A program made the position numbers and the translations under genes. Below the pieces are notes generated by a model. That model did not search any database, was not told the origin of the DNA, and saw nothing but the letters and a program-made list of their open reading frames with translations. Below, in pieces: positions 53,203 to 63,126 of a DNA stretch of 64,000 nucleotides (the stretch's first letter is position 1; each line of letters starts with the position of its first letter). This stretch comes from Roseibium aggregatum (GTDB lineage Bacteria > Pseudomonadota > Alphaproteobacteria > Rhizobiales > Stappiaceae): NCBI RefSeq assembly GCF_014692675.1, contig NZ_JABFCZ010000006.1, positions 62,001-126,000 on the forward strand. Direction: 5' to 3'.

Positions 53203-53420
53203 GTCTTTTGTTCCCTGTTTCGTCGCGCGTTTCAGACCGCGGACACCACCGGGAGGCAAACCACGTCATGCGTGGGAATTTCAGGCTGGCTCGATGGGGA
53301 TCTGGTGCGCTCATCGAGATCATGGCTATAGGCGGAATCGAATTCGCTTACAAGCATTCGCTATTCAACATGTTACCCTGTCCACACGTGTTCGCGAATC
53401 GCGGGGTGGGAGAGACGTCC

Positions 53421-55100
53421 ATGGCCATCCAGGAACCTGGAAACCCGTCGGGGGAAGGGGGCGGAAGCCTGCCGGAATTTGCCACCCATGACGTGTTCAA
53501 TCAGGCGCCCGACTACGGCGGGTTCAATCTTGCGGCAACCGACCCGGTTCTGATCGCCGCCCAGGGCGAGGCGCTGGACGAGACGGCGAAGGGGGACTTC
53601 CTGACCCACGGCGCCGTTTGCGGCACGCGGGAAATCCTCGATCTGGGCCGGCTCGCCAACGAGCACAAGCCGGCGCTTATCACCCATGACAAGCACGGCC
53701 GGCGCGCCGACCGGGTCGATTTCCATCCCGCCTATCACGCGCTGATGCGCCGCTCGGTCGAGGCGGGGCTGCATTGCGCCGTGCTGGAGGACGAAAAGCC
53801 CTGGGCGCAGACGCTGAGGGCGGGGAAATATTTCCTGACCTCCCAGGTGGAAACCGGCCATTGCTGCCCGATCACCATGACCAATGCTGCGGGCGCGGTG
53901 CTTAAACGGCAGCCGGACCGGTTCGGCGACTGGCTGTCGAAGCTGAAGACGCGGGACTACGACGCCCGTCTTTTGCCGCTGGACCAGAAACCGGGCGTGA
54001 CCATCGGTATGGGCATGACCGAAAAGCAGGGCGGCACGGACCTGAGGGCGATCACTTCGTCGGCCGAAGCCGGCAACGATGGCACCCACCGGATCACGGG
54101 TCACAAGTGGTTCTTCTCCGCACCCATGTGCGACGCCTTCCTGGTGCTGGCGAAGACATCCGCCGGGCCGACCTGTTTCCTGGTGCCGCGGGTGCTTCCT
54201 GACGGGCGGCTCAACGGGCTGCATTTCCAGCGGTTGAAGAACAAGCTCGGCAACCACTCCAACGCCTCCTCGGAGGTGGAATTCCATCGCGCCACCGGCT
54301 TGCTTGTCGGTGAGGAGGGGCGGGGGATCGCGACGATTCTGGAGATGGTGGTGCCGACGCGGATCGACTGCGCGCTGGGCTCGGCGGCGCAGATGCGCGC
54401 AAGCCTGTCCCGCGCGGTCCATCATTGCCGCCACCGCGAGGTTTTCGGGGCCAAGCTGATCGGCCAGCCGCTGATGACGCGGGTGCTCGCCGACATGGCG
54501 CTGGACGTGGCGGCGGCCACCGCACTGGCGTTCCGGCTGGTCAGGGCCGCCGACCGGATGGCGACGAACGAGCGCGATGCGGCCTATGTGCGGCTGATGA
54601 CGCCTACGATCAAATACTGGATCTGCAAGTCGACGCCGCCGCTGACCTACGAGGCGATGGAGTGCCTGGGCGGCAACGGCTACGTCGAAGACTTCGACAT
54701 GGCGCGGATCTACCGGGACGCGCCGGTCAACGCGATCTGGGAAGGTTCCGGCAACGTGATGGCGCTTGACGTCCTGCGCGCGCTGCAGAAGTCGCCGGAA
54801 GCGCTGGAGGTGGTGCTGTCGGAATTCACCGAGGCGCTGGGCAGCGGCGGCAAGTCCTCCTGCGATGTGATCGCGGCGGCTGCCCGGGCCGCCGTGGAGG
54901 ACCCGGCCAACGGGCGGATCCTGACCGAGCAGCTCGCTCTGACCGGGGCAGCTGCGGCGCTGAAACAGATCGTCCCCCAGGGCATCTGCGACGCCTTCAT
55001 CGAAAGCCGGCTCGCCGGCCAGTGGCGCGCCACCTACGGCATGCTCTCGCCGCGCCACAACGCCCGGGCGCTGGTGGACTGGCTCTATCCGGAGGGGTAG
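53421..55100 (+). CDS. AidB-like acyl-CoA dehydrogenase family protein
   Basis: 559 residues. Longer than ordinary acyl-CoA dehydrogenases, in the AidB group linked to DNA alkylation response. It has a N-terminal domain (about 1-180) with HDVFNQAPDYGGFNL, a flavin-binding domain (MGMTEKQGGTDLRA), a helical domain (YEAMECLGGNGYVED, APVNAIWEGSGNVMALDVLR) and an extra C-terminal region. The ATG at 53421 follows GGGAGAG; a much longer in-frame alternative from 53208 would overlap the pyrB promoter region. Converges on an AEC transporter. Confidence 0.88.
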   Translation: MAIQEPGNPSGEGGGSLPEFATHDVFNQAPDYGGFNLAATDPVLIAAQGEALDETAKGDFLTHGAVCGTREILDLGRLANEHKPALITHDKHGRRADRVDFHPAYHALMRRSVEAGLHCAVLEDEKPWAQTLRAGKYFLTSQVETGHCCPITMTNAAGAVLKRQPDRFGDWLSKLKTRDYDARLLPLDQKPGVTIGMGMTEKQGGTDLRAITSSAEAGNDGTHRITGHKWFFSAPMCDAFLVLAKTSAGPTCFLVPRVLPDGRLNGLHFQRLKNKLGNHSNASSEVEFHRATGLLVGEEGRGIATILEMVVPTRIDCALGSAAQMRASLSRAVHHCRHREVFGAKLIGQPLMTRVLADMALDVAAATALAFRLVRAADRMATNERDAAYVRLMTPTIKYWICKSTPPLTYEAMECLGGNGYVEDFDMARIYRDAPVNAIWEGSGNVMALDVLRALQKSPEALEVVLSEFTEALGSGGKSSCDVIAAAARAAVEDPANGRILTEQLALTGAAAALKQIVPQGICDAFIESRLAGQWRATYGMLSPRHNARALVDWLYPEG

Positions 55101-55121
55101 GGGCGATACGCACCCGTAATT

Positions 55122-56048
55122 TTACACCAGCAGATAAAGCATCAGCGGAATGGTCGCCATTGCCGCGACGGTCTGCAGGGTGAGGATTTCCGCCATCAGC
55201 TTGGCGTCGCCGCCCATCTGTCTGGCGAGCACGTAGGCGCTGCCGGCGGACGGTACGCTGGCGGCGATGACGGTGGCGGCGAGCGCCGGGCCGGTGACGC
55301 CGAAGATCATGGCAAAACCGGTGGCCAGAAGCGGCATGCCGAGGAGCCGGATCAGGGTGCCTGACATCAGGGCCGGACCGGGGCGGCGCAGGGCGCCGAG
55401 GTCAAGCCCTGCACCGACGCAGACGATACCGACCGGCAGGGCGGCACTACCGAGGATGGTCAGCGTCGATTGCAGGATGGAGGGGATCGGCAGGCCTGAG
55501 AGATTGACCGCAAGGCCGGCCAGAATGGAGAGGATGAACGGGTTGGTGTAGAGATCGCGCAGGATCTTTGCCGTCGTCGGCGCCTCGCCACCGGCATAGC
55601 GCGACAGCACCAGCACGCAGATGACATTCAGGATCGGGATCATGAACACCATGGCGACGGCGACCAGCGCGACCCCGTCGGAGCCGATGAACTCGGCGGC
55701 AACCGCCAGCGCGATGAAGCCGTTCCAGCGCAGCACGCCCTGAAAGATGGAGGTGAACCGCGGTCCGGTGATGCCCCACACATTCAGAAACACCGGCCGG
55801 AGCGCCAGCATGAGGGCGGCCATGGTGAAGATTGCCGCAAGCAGGGTCGCGCCCATGGAGAGGGTCGGCATCGTGGAAAAATCCACCAGCGCAATGGTCT
55901 TGAACAGGATTGCCGGGAACAGCACGAAATAGGTCAGCCGCTCGACGCCGTGCCACTGGTCGCCGGTAATGATGCCGGTCCGCGCCACCAGATAACCGGC
56001 CGCGATCACCAGGATGACCGGCAGCAGGGCGTTGATCGTCATCAGCAT
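55122..56048 (-). CDS. AEC family transporter (auxin efflux carrier/MleP type)
   Basis: 308 residues with ten hydrophobic segments in two five-helix halves, the AEC (PIN-like) fold. Seen: LPVILVIAAGYLVARTGIIT at the start and GTLIRLLGMPLLATGFAMIF in the second half. Members move small organic anions such as malate or malonate. No substrate is evident. It starts right after the ruvX stop on the same strand, so the two are co-transcribed. Confidence 0.82.
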   Translation of the reverse strand: MLMTINALLPVILVIAAGYLVARTGIITGDQWHGVERLTYFVLFPAILFKTIALVDFSTMPTLSMGATLLAAIFTMAALMLALRPVFLNVWGITGPRFTSIFQGVLRWNGFIALAVAAEFIGSDGVALVAVAMVFMIPILNVICVLVLSRYAGGEAPTTAKILRDLYTNPFILSILAGLAVNLSGLPIPSILQSTLTILGSAALPVGIVCVGAGLDLGALRRPGPALMSGTLIRLLGMPLLATGFAMIFGVTGPALAATVIAASVPSAGSAYVLARQMGGDAKLMAEILTLQTVAAMATIPLMLYLLV

Positions 56049-56531
56049 CTATTCGGTTCCCATGTGCCCCAGCCGGTCGAGGAAGCCTTGCAGGATGTAG
56101 GCGGCGGCCATCTTGTCGACGACTTCGGCGCGCCGCGCCCGGCTGGAATCGGCTTCCAGCAGGGTGCGGGTGACGGCGGCAGTCGACAGGCGCTCGTCCC
56201 ACATGGTCATGGGCAGGTCGGTCTTCTGCGCCAGATTGCGGGCGAAGGCGCGGGTGGCCTGGGCGCGCGGGCCTTCGGTGCCGTCCATGTTGAGTGGCAG
56301 GCCGAGCACGATGCCGCCGATCTGCTGTTCGGCGCATATCTGAAGCAGTCGCTCGGCATCCAGCGTGAATTTCTTGCGCCGGATGGTCTCCATGGGCGTG
56401 GCAATGCCGCGGCCGAGGTCGGAAAGCGCGAGGCCGATGGTCTTGGTGCCGAGATCGAGACCGATCAGGCGGCCGGAGGCCGGCAGGGCGGCCAGGAAAT
56501 CATCGAGGGAAAGGGTCGGGTCGGATGCCAT
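56049..56531 (-). CDS. ruvX: Holliday junction resolvase-like RuvX/YqgF
   Basis: 160 residues with the RNase H-like fold. The first strand carries the catalytic Asp in [19 protein letters not shown], the central Glu region and [11 protein letters not shown] follow, and the last Asp lies in [11 protein letters not shown]. YqgF is implicated in pre-16S rRNA 5' processing. It directly precedes the AEC gene on the minus strand. Confidence 0.92.
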   Translation of the reverse strand: MASDPTLSLDDFLAALPASGRLIGLDLGTKTIGLALSDLGRGIATPMETIRRKKFTLDAERLLQICAEQQIGGIVLGLPLNMDGTEGPRAQATRAFARNLAQKTDLPMTMWDERLSTAAVTRTLLEADSSRARRAEVVDKMAAAYILQGFLDRLGHMGTE

Positions 56532-56578
56532 GGTCCGGCTTTATCAGCAGTCGCGAACCTGTGCCAGCCCGGAAAGCG

Positions 56579-58987
56579 TCAAACGGCTTCCTTAAGCCGC
56601 TCGTGATAATCCTGCACGGCCTTGTCGGACTGGAATTCCAGCCAGTCGACCAGCGTGTCGATCGGCATGCTGTCGGAGAAGTAGTAGCCCTGCAGGCAGT
56701 TGGCGCCGATGCGGGTGGCGAATTCCGCCTGCTGCAGGGTTTCCACGCCTTCGGCGACGGTCTTGCAGCCGAGTTCCTCCGCCATGGTCATGATGGCTTC
56801 CAGGATGGAACGGGTGCGGATGTCCTCGAAGGCGCCGACGATGATCGACCGGTCGATCTTGAGGAAGTCGACCGGCAATTGCGCCAGCCGGGCAATGTTG
56901 GAATAGCCCTTGCCGAAATCGTCGATGGAAACGGTATAGCCGCGTTCGTGGAGTTCGCGGAAGGTCTTCACTGCCCGGTCCTCGGAGACGAAAAGGGCGT
57001 CCTCGGTCACCTCGATTTCCAGGCGCGACGGGTCGAAGTCGAGCCGTTCGCGGATCGCGTCGATGGACGCGACGAAGTCGGGAGCAACGAAATGCTTGGA
57101 GCCGATATTGACCGACATGAAGAGGTCGCAGCCGGTGCCGGCAAGGCGCCTGTAATCGGTCATGGCACGCTCCACCGCCCATTCGCCCAGATGGGACATT
57201 GCCGGGGAATCGCTGACGGCGGGGATCCAGATGCCGGGCAGCAGGCGGCCGTGCTGGGGATGATCCCAGCGCACCAGGGCCTCCACGCCGCAGACCTTCT
57301 GGCGGCGGGCGCAGATCTTGGGCTGGTATTCCAGAACCAGCTCGTCGTTTTCGATGGCGGCGATCAGGTTGCGGCGCATTTCCGCGACCGACTGGGTGCC
57401 GATGCCGGGCGTATAAATCTCCGACTTGTTCTTGCCGCTGACCTTGGCGTGATACATGGCGATGTCGGCGCGCTTGATCAGCTCCTCCATGTCCGTTCCG
57501 TGGCGGGGGAAGCGGACGCAGCCGATACTGGCGCTGGAATTGGAGATGAAGGGAAGCTCCGGTACAGGTGTCGTCAGTTCGGTTCTGAGGGTGTCGAGGA
57601 AAGCCTCAATCGCGCCTTCCTCGTTGAGGCCGGGCACGATGATGACGAATTCGTCGCCGCCGATGCGGGCAACGACCGGATCGGTGTCCATGCCGGCGAG
57701 CGCCCGTTCAGCCTTCAGAACGCCGGTGACGATGGAGAGCTTGCGGGCGCAGGCTTTCAGGAATTCGTCGCCGACCTCACGGCCATGAATGTCGTTGATT
57801 TCCTTGAAGTTGTCGAGGTCGATCAGGATCAGGATCCCGCCGGGACCGGATGTGCCGGCGCCTTCAAGGATCGGGGCTGCGAGCGCCTGCAGACGCAGCC
57901 GGTTGGGCAGTCCGGTGACGGTGTCGGTATAGGCAAGGGCCTCGATCCGCTTGCCGGCCTTGGTCACCCGGCGGACCATGACGTTGTAGCTGTTGCGGAA
58001 GTCGATGATCTCGGTGAAGGGAATCATGCCGATGTCGCCGCCGACGGTATTGAGCTGCCGGTGGCGGGCGTTCTGTTTCATCTTCTCCACAAGGTTTTCC
58101 AGCGGCGCGGAGATGGAGCGGGCCAGCACGAATCCGAGCAGCAGGGTAATGCCGAGACCGGCCGCGATTGCCAGGAAGACGGAAGCCTGGTTGGCGTAGA
58201 CCTTGTCGTAGATTTCAGAGACCGGTTGCGGAACCATGACACCCCAACCCGGGCCCGGCACCGAGGTCAGGCCGGCGATCATGTCGCCCTTCATGGCCGG
58301 GGAGTAAAACTGCTCGATGCCGGTATCGCCGTTCATCATCCGCCGGACCGCGGACACCTTGGCGATGTTCTTGCGGCTGGCGACCCAGTCATGCAGCGGA
58401 TGAGCAAGGACGTTACCGAACTGGTCGACGATCGCCGCGTGACCCTTGATGCCGAAGGCGATGTTGCGGCCGAGCGAGACGAAATAATCGGTGCTGATCT
58501 GGCCGACAGCCAGATAGGTACCGCGATCCCTGACCATGAAGATCACGTTCCGGCCTTTCGCATCGGCACGCACGCCGGTGAAGGTGGTCCGGTCGCGTCC
58601 GGCGATCGACTTCAGGTCGGAAAAGAGTTCGGCCGGTAGCCTCGACTGCTTGCCGCTCGGGTCGACCTCGAGTTTTTCCAGGATCTCCCCATTTGTGCTG
58701 TCGACGTTCAGGACGCACAGCATGTCGAGCCGCCGCAGCAGACGGGTCATGCCGGGCATTTCCATTCCGGACGACAGGGAGGCGCTGACGGATTCGAACG
58801 CGGCGACAACGTCCTGATGATAACGCTCCAGCGCGAAGCCGAGATTGCGGGCGATCAGGAGGTGCCGGTCCTTGACCTCGGCGAATTCGCGGTTCACGCC
58901 GTCACGGTAGGACCACGCGCTGAAGATGAGCGACGGTACAAGCGTTGCAATCAGGAACGATAAAATCAGAAAACTTCTGATTTTCAT
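56579..58987 (-). CDS. Cache-GGDEF-EAL bifunctional c-di-GMP protein
   Basis: 802 residues. TM1 (about 5-25), a periplasmic Cache sensor (about 45-300) with VMVRDRGTYLAVGQIS-like strands, TM2 (about 265-285) and HAMP-like linker, a GGDEF domain with intact RIGGDEFVIIV (about 442), then an EAL domain with VEALVRWDHP (about 567), IDDFGKGYSN and DFLKIDRSII. Both catalytic motifs look intact, so it could make or break c-di-GMP, or have one activity gated by the other. The ATG at 58987 follows AAGAGGGG; longer starts add residues without family support. Confidence 0.9.
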   Translation of the reverse strand: MKIRSFLILSFLIATLVPSLIFSAWSYRDGVNREFAEVKDRHLLIARNLGFALERYHQDVVAAFESVSASLSSGMEMPGMTRLLRRLDMLCVLNVDSTNGEILEKLEVDPSGKQSRLPAELFSDLKSIAGRDRTTFTGVRADAKGRNVIFMVRDRGTYLAVGQISTDYFVSLGRNIAFGIKGHAAIVDQFGNVLAHPLHDWVASRKNIAKVSAVRRMMNGDTGIEQFYSPAMKGDMIAGLTSVPGPGWGVMVPQPVSEIYDKVYANQASVFLAIAAGLGITLLLGFVLARSISAPLENLVEKMKQNARHRQLNTVGGDIGMIPFTEIIDFRNSYNVMVRRVTKAGKRIEALAYTDTVTGLPNRLRLQALAAPILEGAGTSGPGGILILIDLDNFKEINDIHGREVGDEFLKACARKLSIVTGVLKAERALAGMDTDPVVARIGGDEFVIIVPGLNEEGAIEAFLDTLRTELTTPVPELPFISNSSASIGCVRFPRHGTDMEELIKRADIAMYHAKVSGKNKSEIYTPGIGTQSVAEMRRNLIAAIENDELVLEYQPKICARRQKVCGVEALVRWDHPQHGRLLPGIWIPAVSDSPAMSHLGEWAVERAMTDYRRLAGTGCDLFMSVNIGSKHFVAPDFVASIDAIRERLDFDPSRLEIEVTEDALFVSEDRAVKTFRELHERGYTVSIDDFGKGYSNIARLAQLPVDFLKIDRSIIVGAFEDIRTRSILEAIMTMAEELGCKTVAEGVETLQQAEFATRIGANCLQGYYFSDSMPIDTLVDWLEFQSDKAVQDYHERLKEAV

Positions 58988-59260
58988 CCAGCGGACCCCT
59001 CTTCCGTAACTTACGGATTGAAAAGCCATTATGCCGCGTGTGTTGCGGATTTTCCTTAACTCAGACGGGAAATTCCTATTGTGTTGAACAAAGGTTAAAG
59101 GAGGTCCGAGCAATTTGAGCGATCCGAAGACCGGGGGCTTCGCCAAATCTTCCGCCGTCATTACTCAGACGGGAATAATTGACTAATTTTCATTGGATTT
59201 TCAGGTCCCGGATCGGCCATGGTGCCGGAACGGACCAAACCAACGAGGAGGCACCTGGAG

Positions 59261-59968
59261 ATGAAACTAACCTGGTACGGTCATTCCGCGTTCAAGGTGG
59301 AGATTGCGGGCGCGTCGATCCTGATCGATCCGTTTTTCACCGGCAATCCGAAATTCCCCGAAAACCTCAGCGTCGATCGGGTGGCGGAAGGCGTGACCCA
59401 CGTGCTTCTGACCCACGGGCACGACGACCATATCGGCGACAGCCTCGATATCTGCAAGAAGACGGGCGCGCAGCTGACCGCCAATTACGAGATCTGCATG
59501 TGGGCCAACGGCAAGGGTGTGGACAACATCAATCCGATGAATTCCGGCGGGTTCCTCGATGTGGGGCCGTTCAAGGTGGGTCTGACCGTGGCGCATCATT
59601 CGTCGGCCTCCGCCGCCGACGGGGAGGGGTTCAAATACATGGGCAATCCGCACGGGCTGATCGTGGCCGCCCCGAACGAGCCGGTGCTCTATCACATGGG
59701 CGACACGGATATCTTTTCCGACATGGCCCTGGTCAACGAGATCTACGGACCCAAGGTCGGCATCGTGCCGGTGGGCGACCGGTTCACCATGGGCGGCAAG
59801 AGCGCGGCGCTCGCCTGCAACCGCTTTTTCGATTTCGACACCATCATACCGTGCCACTACGGCACCTTCCCGATCCTGGACCAGAACGCCGACACCTTCA
59901 TCGGCGCGCTGGGCGCATCTGCCTCAAAGGTCAAGCTGCCGCAGCCGGGCGGGACCGTCGAGGCCTGA
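59261..59968 (+). CDS. UPF0173 metal-dependent hydrolase
   Basis: 235 residues, metallo-beta-lactamase fold of the UPF0173 (YtkL-like) family. Metal ligands are clear in HVLLTHGHDDHIGD (HxHxDH), TVAHHSS, MGDTD and PCHYGTFP near the end. The start is LTWYGHSAFKVEIAGASIL, diagnostic of the family. The ATG at 59261 lies 10 nt after AGGAGG; the upstream in-frame ATG at 59219 is less likely. Substrate unknown. A hairpin terminator follows. Confidence 0.92.
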   Translation: MKLTWYGHSAFKVEIAGASILIDPFFTGNPKFPENLSVDRVAEGVTHVLLTHGHDDHIGDSLDICKKTGAQLTANYEICMWANGKGVDNINPMNSGGFLDVGPFKVGLTVAHHSSASAADGEGFKYMGNPHGLIVAAPNEPVLYHMGDTDIFSDMALVNEIYGPKVGIVPVGDRFTMGGKSAALACNRFFDFDTIIPCHYGTFPILDQNADTFIGALGASASKVKLPQPGGTVEA

Positions 59969-59999
59969 GGCCAAACCGGATCGTGCATCAACACGGCTT

Positions 60000-60040
60000 G
60001 CCGCCGCCTTGAGTCTTTCAGGGCGGCGGCCATCCTTTTT
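60000..60040 (+). terminator. Rho-independent terminator after the UPF0173 gene
   Basis: GCCGCCGCC (60000-60008) and GGCGGCGGC (60022-60030) form a perfect 9-bp stem around a 13-nt loop; CATCCTTTTT follows. The T-run is offset by five bases, so efficiency is uncertain. Confidence 0.65.
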
Positions 60041-60070
60041 CAAAAACGAATTCATGGAAGCAGTTTAAAC

Positions 60071-61837
60071 GTGACTGAGCGGTTGGCGGAAATTCTCGCG
60101 CGGGTGAAATCGGCCATGGCGACGGGCCGCCTTCTGGCAGCCCATGACGAGGCGGTTTCCGGCCTCCGGCAATTTCCGGCCGATCCGGAGCTGAGCTACA
60201 ATGCCGTCCTGGCAATCGCGCGGGCCGGGGCGACGGAGCGGGCGATCGAGCTTTACGAGGATCTCGGCCTGAAGGGGCTTTCCGTCGACGATCCCAGGCT
60301 GAAGATCGATATCGGTGCGCTTTGGGCCCGCCTGCACAAGGATCTGGGCCTGCAGGCGCAGGACCGCGACGCGCGGGCCCATTTCCAGGCATCGGCGGAC
60401 GCTTATCTGGCGGTCTTTCAACAGACCGGAGATGCCTATCCGGCCATCAATGCGGCGGCACTTTACTGCTGGATCGGCGAGATGGAGAAGGCGGAAGGTC
60501 TGGCCCGCGATTGCATCACCGCATGCGCGGACAAGACCGACTACTATTCGCTCGCAACCCTGGCGGAGGCCTTTCTCCTCCTGAGGCAGACGGAGAAGAC
60601 GACAGAAGCGCTGGCGAGGGCCGCGGACCTGGGGGCAGGCCGGGCCGAAATGGCAACCACGCGGCGGCAGTTGAAGAAGACCTGTGAGGTTCTCGGGATT
60701 GATGAAGATATCCTGGCGCCACTGGCGCGCGGTCCGATCGTCCGCTATCTCGGGCACATGCCCTGGCGGGATCTCGACAGGGGCGCCGAGGCCGTCCTGA
60801 AGCAGCGGATCGGGGAATTCCTAGCCGAAAAGCAGGTGGAGACGGCCTACGGTGCGCTTGCAGCCGGTGTCGATATTCTTGCGGCGGAAGCGATGATCGC
60901 CGCCGGTGTCGAGCTGCACGTCATTCTGCCGTTCGAGGTCGAGGAATTCCTTGCCGCATCGGTTCTGCCGTTCGGCGGAACCTGGCGGGAACGCTTCGAT
61001 GCCTGCCTGGCGGCCGCCAAAAGCGTCTCGTTCGCCGCATCCGGCGGGCAGCCGGCCGACGGCGCCAGTTTCCGCTATTGCAGCGCCTATACAAGAGGCG
61101 TGGCGGCCCTGCAGGCGAAGGCGACCGACGCGGACCTGCATCAGCTCGCGGTCTGGAACGGGACGTCTGCCAGAAAGCCGGGCGGCACGCTGGACGACAT
61201 TCTGGTCTGGCACGGTCTGTCCCGGCCGCAGACGATCCTTTCCACCCGAGGGGACCTTGTTCCGCCTGACGGCTTGCCGGACGTGCAACCCGTCTCCGGG
61301 GACGACGACCGCGAGATCCGGGCCGTCCTGTTCGCGGATTTTGCCGGTTTCAGCAAGCTGACCGAGGCAGAAATCGGGCCGTTTCTGTCCCACAGCCTGG
61401 CGGTGGTCGCCGATGTGGCGGTCCGGCACGAAGCCAGTATCCGTTGCCGCAATACCTGGGGCGACGGGATATTTCTCGTGATCGATACGGTGGAGGCGGC
61501 GGCGCGACTGGCCCAGGAGATCCTGGAGGCGCTGTCCGTTCCGGGTAAGGCGGAAACCGGGCGTCTGCCGATCCGGATCGGCCTTCACGTGGCGCCCATG
61601 GCCCGGATCGAGGATCCGCTTACAGGCAGGACCACCTATGTGGGCGCGGAAATCTCAAAGGCCTCCCGGATCGAGCCGATCGTGCCGGCAAACAGCATCT
61701 ATGCGACCGAGGCCTGCGCGGGCGCGCTTGCCCTTTCCGGCGAGCGGACGGTGCAGAGCGAATACATGGGCATGGTGGAACTCGCCAAGTCGGCGGGTCT
61801 GATCCCGATCTTCCGCCTGAAGCCGCTTACACGCTGA
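60071..61837 (+). CDS. TPR/SLOG-like/class III cyclase fusion protein
   Basis: 588 residues from GTG. A TPR-like helical N-terminus (about 1-200, ALLYCWIGEMEKAEGLARD-type repeats) is followed by a SLOG/Rossmann-like nucleotide-binding domain (about 215-380, AYGALAAGVDILAAEAMIAA, LHVILPFEVEEFLAASV) and a class III cyclase domain (about 400-560) with Asp in AVLFADFAGFSKLTE and RNTWGDGIFLV. The cyclase lacks an obvious membrane segment. A signal sensed by the SLOG-like region, possibly an ADP-ribose-type or other nucleotide, could set cyclase output; this is inference. Confidence 0.8.
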   Translation: MTERLAEILARVKSAMATGRLLAAHDEAVSGLRQFPADPELSYNAVLAIARAGATERAIELYEDLGLKGLSVDDPRLKIDIGALWARLHKDLGLQAQDRDARAHFQASADAYLAVFQQTGDAYPAINAAALYCWIGEMEKAEGLARDCITACADKTDYYSLATLAEAFLLLRQTEKTTEALARAADLGAGRAEMATTRRQLKKTCEVLGIDEDILAPLARGPIVRYLGHMPWRDLDRGAEAVLKQRIGEFLAEKQVETAYGALAAGVDILAAEAMIAAGVELHVILPFEVEEFLAASVLPFGGTWRERFDACLAAAKSVSFAASGGQPADGASFRYCSAYTRGVAALQAKATDADLHQLAVWNGTSARKPGGTLDDILVWHGLSRPQTILSTRGDLVPPDGLPDVQPVSGDDDREIRAVLFADFAGFSKLTEAEIGPFLSHSLAVVADVAVRHEASIRCRNTWGDGIFLVIDTVEAAARLAQEILEALSVPGKAETGRLPIRIGLHVAPMARIEDPLTGRTTYVGAEISKASRIEPIVPANSIYATEACAGALALSGERTVQSEYMGMVELAKSAGLIPIFRLKPLTR

Positions 61838-61962
61838 TCTTTCCCTGTTCCTTGCCGCGCTGCGCGGCCAAAGGTCATTCGATCGGATTCCCGCCTTCGG
61901 TATTTCTACCTTTTATGGTAAAAAATACAAATACAATTTAAAAGTTAAGGTGAGGAACTGAT

Positions 61963-63066
61963 ATGACCAAAATATTTTTCGCCAGCAACCGCGACGTCAA
62001 ACACGAAACCTCGGCCACAGGCAACATATTCGGCGACCGGTTCAACGCGGACGGGCCGCAGTGCTTCCGCGTCGGTGCGGCGGACGTCAGTCGAAGCGGC
62101 GACGATCCGAAGGACGACGACAGCTGGAGTGTCGGCGAGACGCGGCTGTTTCCCGAGAAGCTGGACAGTCGTCCGCGGGATGGTGCCAAGCTCGGCTCCC
62201 AGAGGCTGTTCGACGAGATGCGCCAGCTCCTGAAGCAGCAGGAAACCGACGTCATCGCCTACATCCATGGCTTCGCCAATTCGTTCCAGAACTCCGTGCG
62301 CCGGGCGGCGGCCCTGCAGGAACTATACAGCACGCCCGAGCAGCCGGTGGTGGTGTTCCTGTTCTCCTGGCCTTCGAACGGCAAGGTGCAGCCGGCCTGG
62401 AACTATTTTTCCGACCGGGAAGACGCGGAAGCTTCCGGCCTCGCCATGGGCCGAGCCCTGATGCGGCTGGTGGAATTCCTGAAGGAAATGCGCCGGCAGG
62501 ACCAAAAGACCATACTTGAAGCGCGCCGGGCGGGCGGGGTTCCCGATCGCGAGGCGCTGGTCCAGTGTACCCGGCGGCTTCATATCCTGGCTCATTCCAT
62601 GGGCAACTGGGCGCTGCGTCATGCCCTGCGCAAATACGCCGAACTCAACGCGGGCAAGATCGACCGTGTGATCGATTGCACCTTCCTGATGGCGGCGGAC
62701 GAGGACAATGACGCGATGCAGGAGCGCATGAAACTGGAGCGGCTGGACGAACTGGCCAACCGCATCTTCGTCTATCACGCCTCCAACGATGTCGCCCTGA
62801 CGATCTCGGACACCACGAAAGGCCTGCCGGACCGGCTCGGCTCCGACGGGCCGAAGAACCTGGACCGGGTGGGCGAGCGCGTGTTCGCCATCGATTGCCA
62901 CAAGATCAGCGAGACCGAATTCACCCAGGGCCGGCACCAGTATTACCGCCTGCGCGACGAGGCCATCCGCGATGTGCAGGCGACCCTTGCGGACCAGCCC
63001 CAGGACGGGCGCCCGGGACGGCAGGTTCTGCGGCCGGGGAGAAGCTGGCGGCTCTCGCCCGCGTGA
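61963..63066 (+). CDS. DUF900-type alpha/beta hydrolase
   Basis: 367 residues. The alpha/beta hydrolase oxyanion strand VIAYIHGFANSFQNS (about 97-111) and nucleophile elbow ILAHSMGNWALRHA (Ser about 211, GxSxG variant HSMGN) match the DUF900 family. An Asp follows in FLMAADEDND and a candidate His lies in FAIDCHKISETEF. Probably a serine esterase of unknown substrate. The gene follows a locally AT-rich 125-bp intergenic stretch; the ribosome site TGAGG precedes the ATG. Confidence 0.83.
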   Translation: MTKIFFASNRDVKHETSATGNIFGDRFNADGPQCFRVGAADVSRSGDDPKDDDSWSVGETRLFPEKLDSRPRDGAKLGSQRLFDEMRQLLKQQETDVIAYIHGFANSFQNSVRRAAALQELYSTPEQPVVVFLFSWPSNGKVQPAWNYFSDREDAEASGLAMGRALMRLVEFLKEMRRQDQKTILEARRAGGVPDREALVQCTRRLHILAHSMGNWALRHALRKYAELNAGKIDRVIDCTFLMAADEDNDAMQERMKLERLDELANRIFVYHASNDVALTISDTTKGLPDRLGSDGPKNLDRVGERVFAIDCHKISETEFTQGRHQYYRLRDEAIRDVQATLADQPQDGRPGRQVLRPGRSWRLSPA

Positions 63067-63126
63067 TTTTGCGGGCCGAAGGCGGTTGCTTTCGGGGATC
63101 CCGGAGTTGACGTCAGGCGCCCGTCT

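Noticed and set aside
53208..53420. Longer N-terminal start for the AidB-like protein
   Set aside because: The extra 71 residues lack family similarity and overlap the divergent pyrB promoter region; the ATG at 53421 has a good ribosome site.
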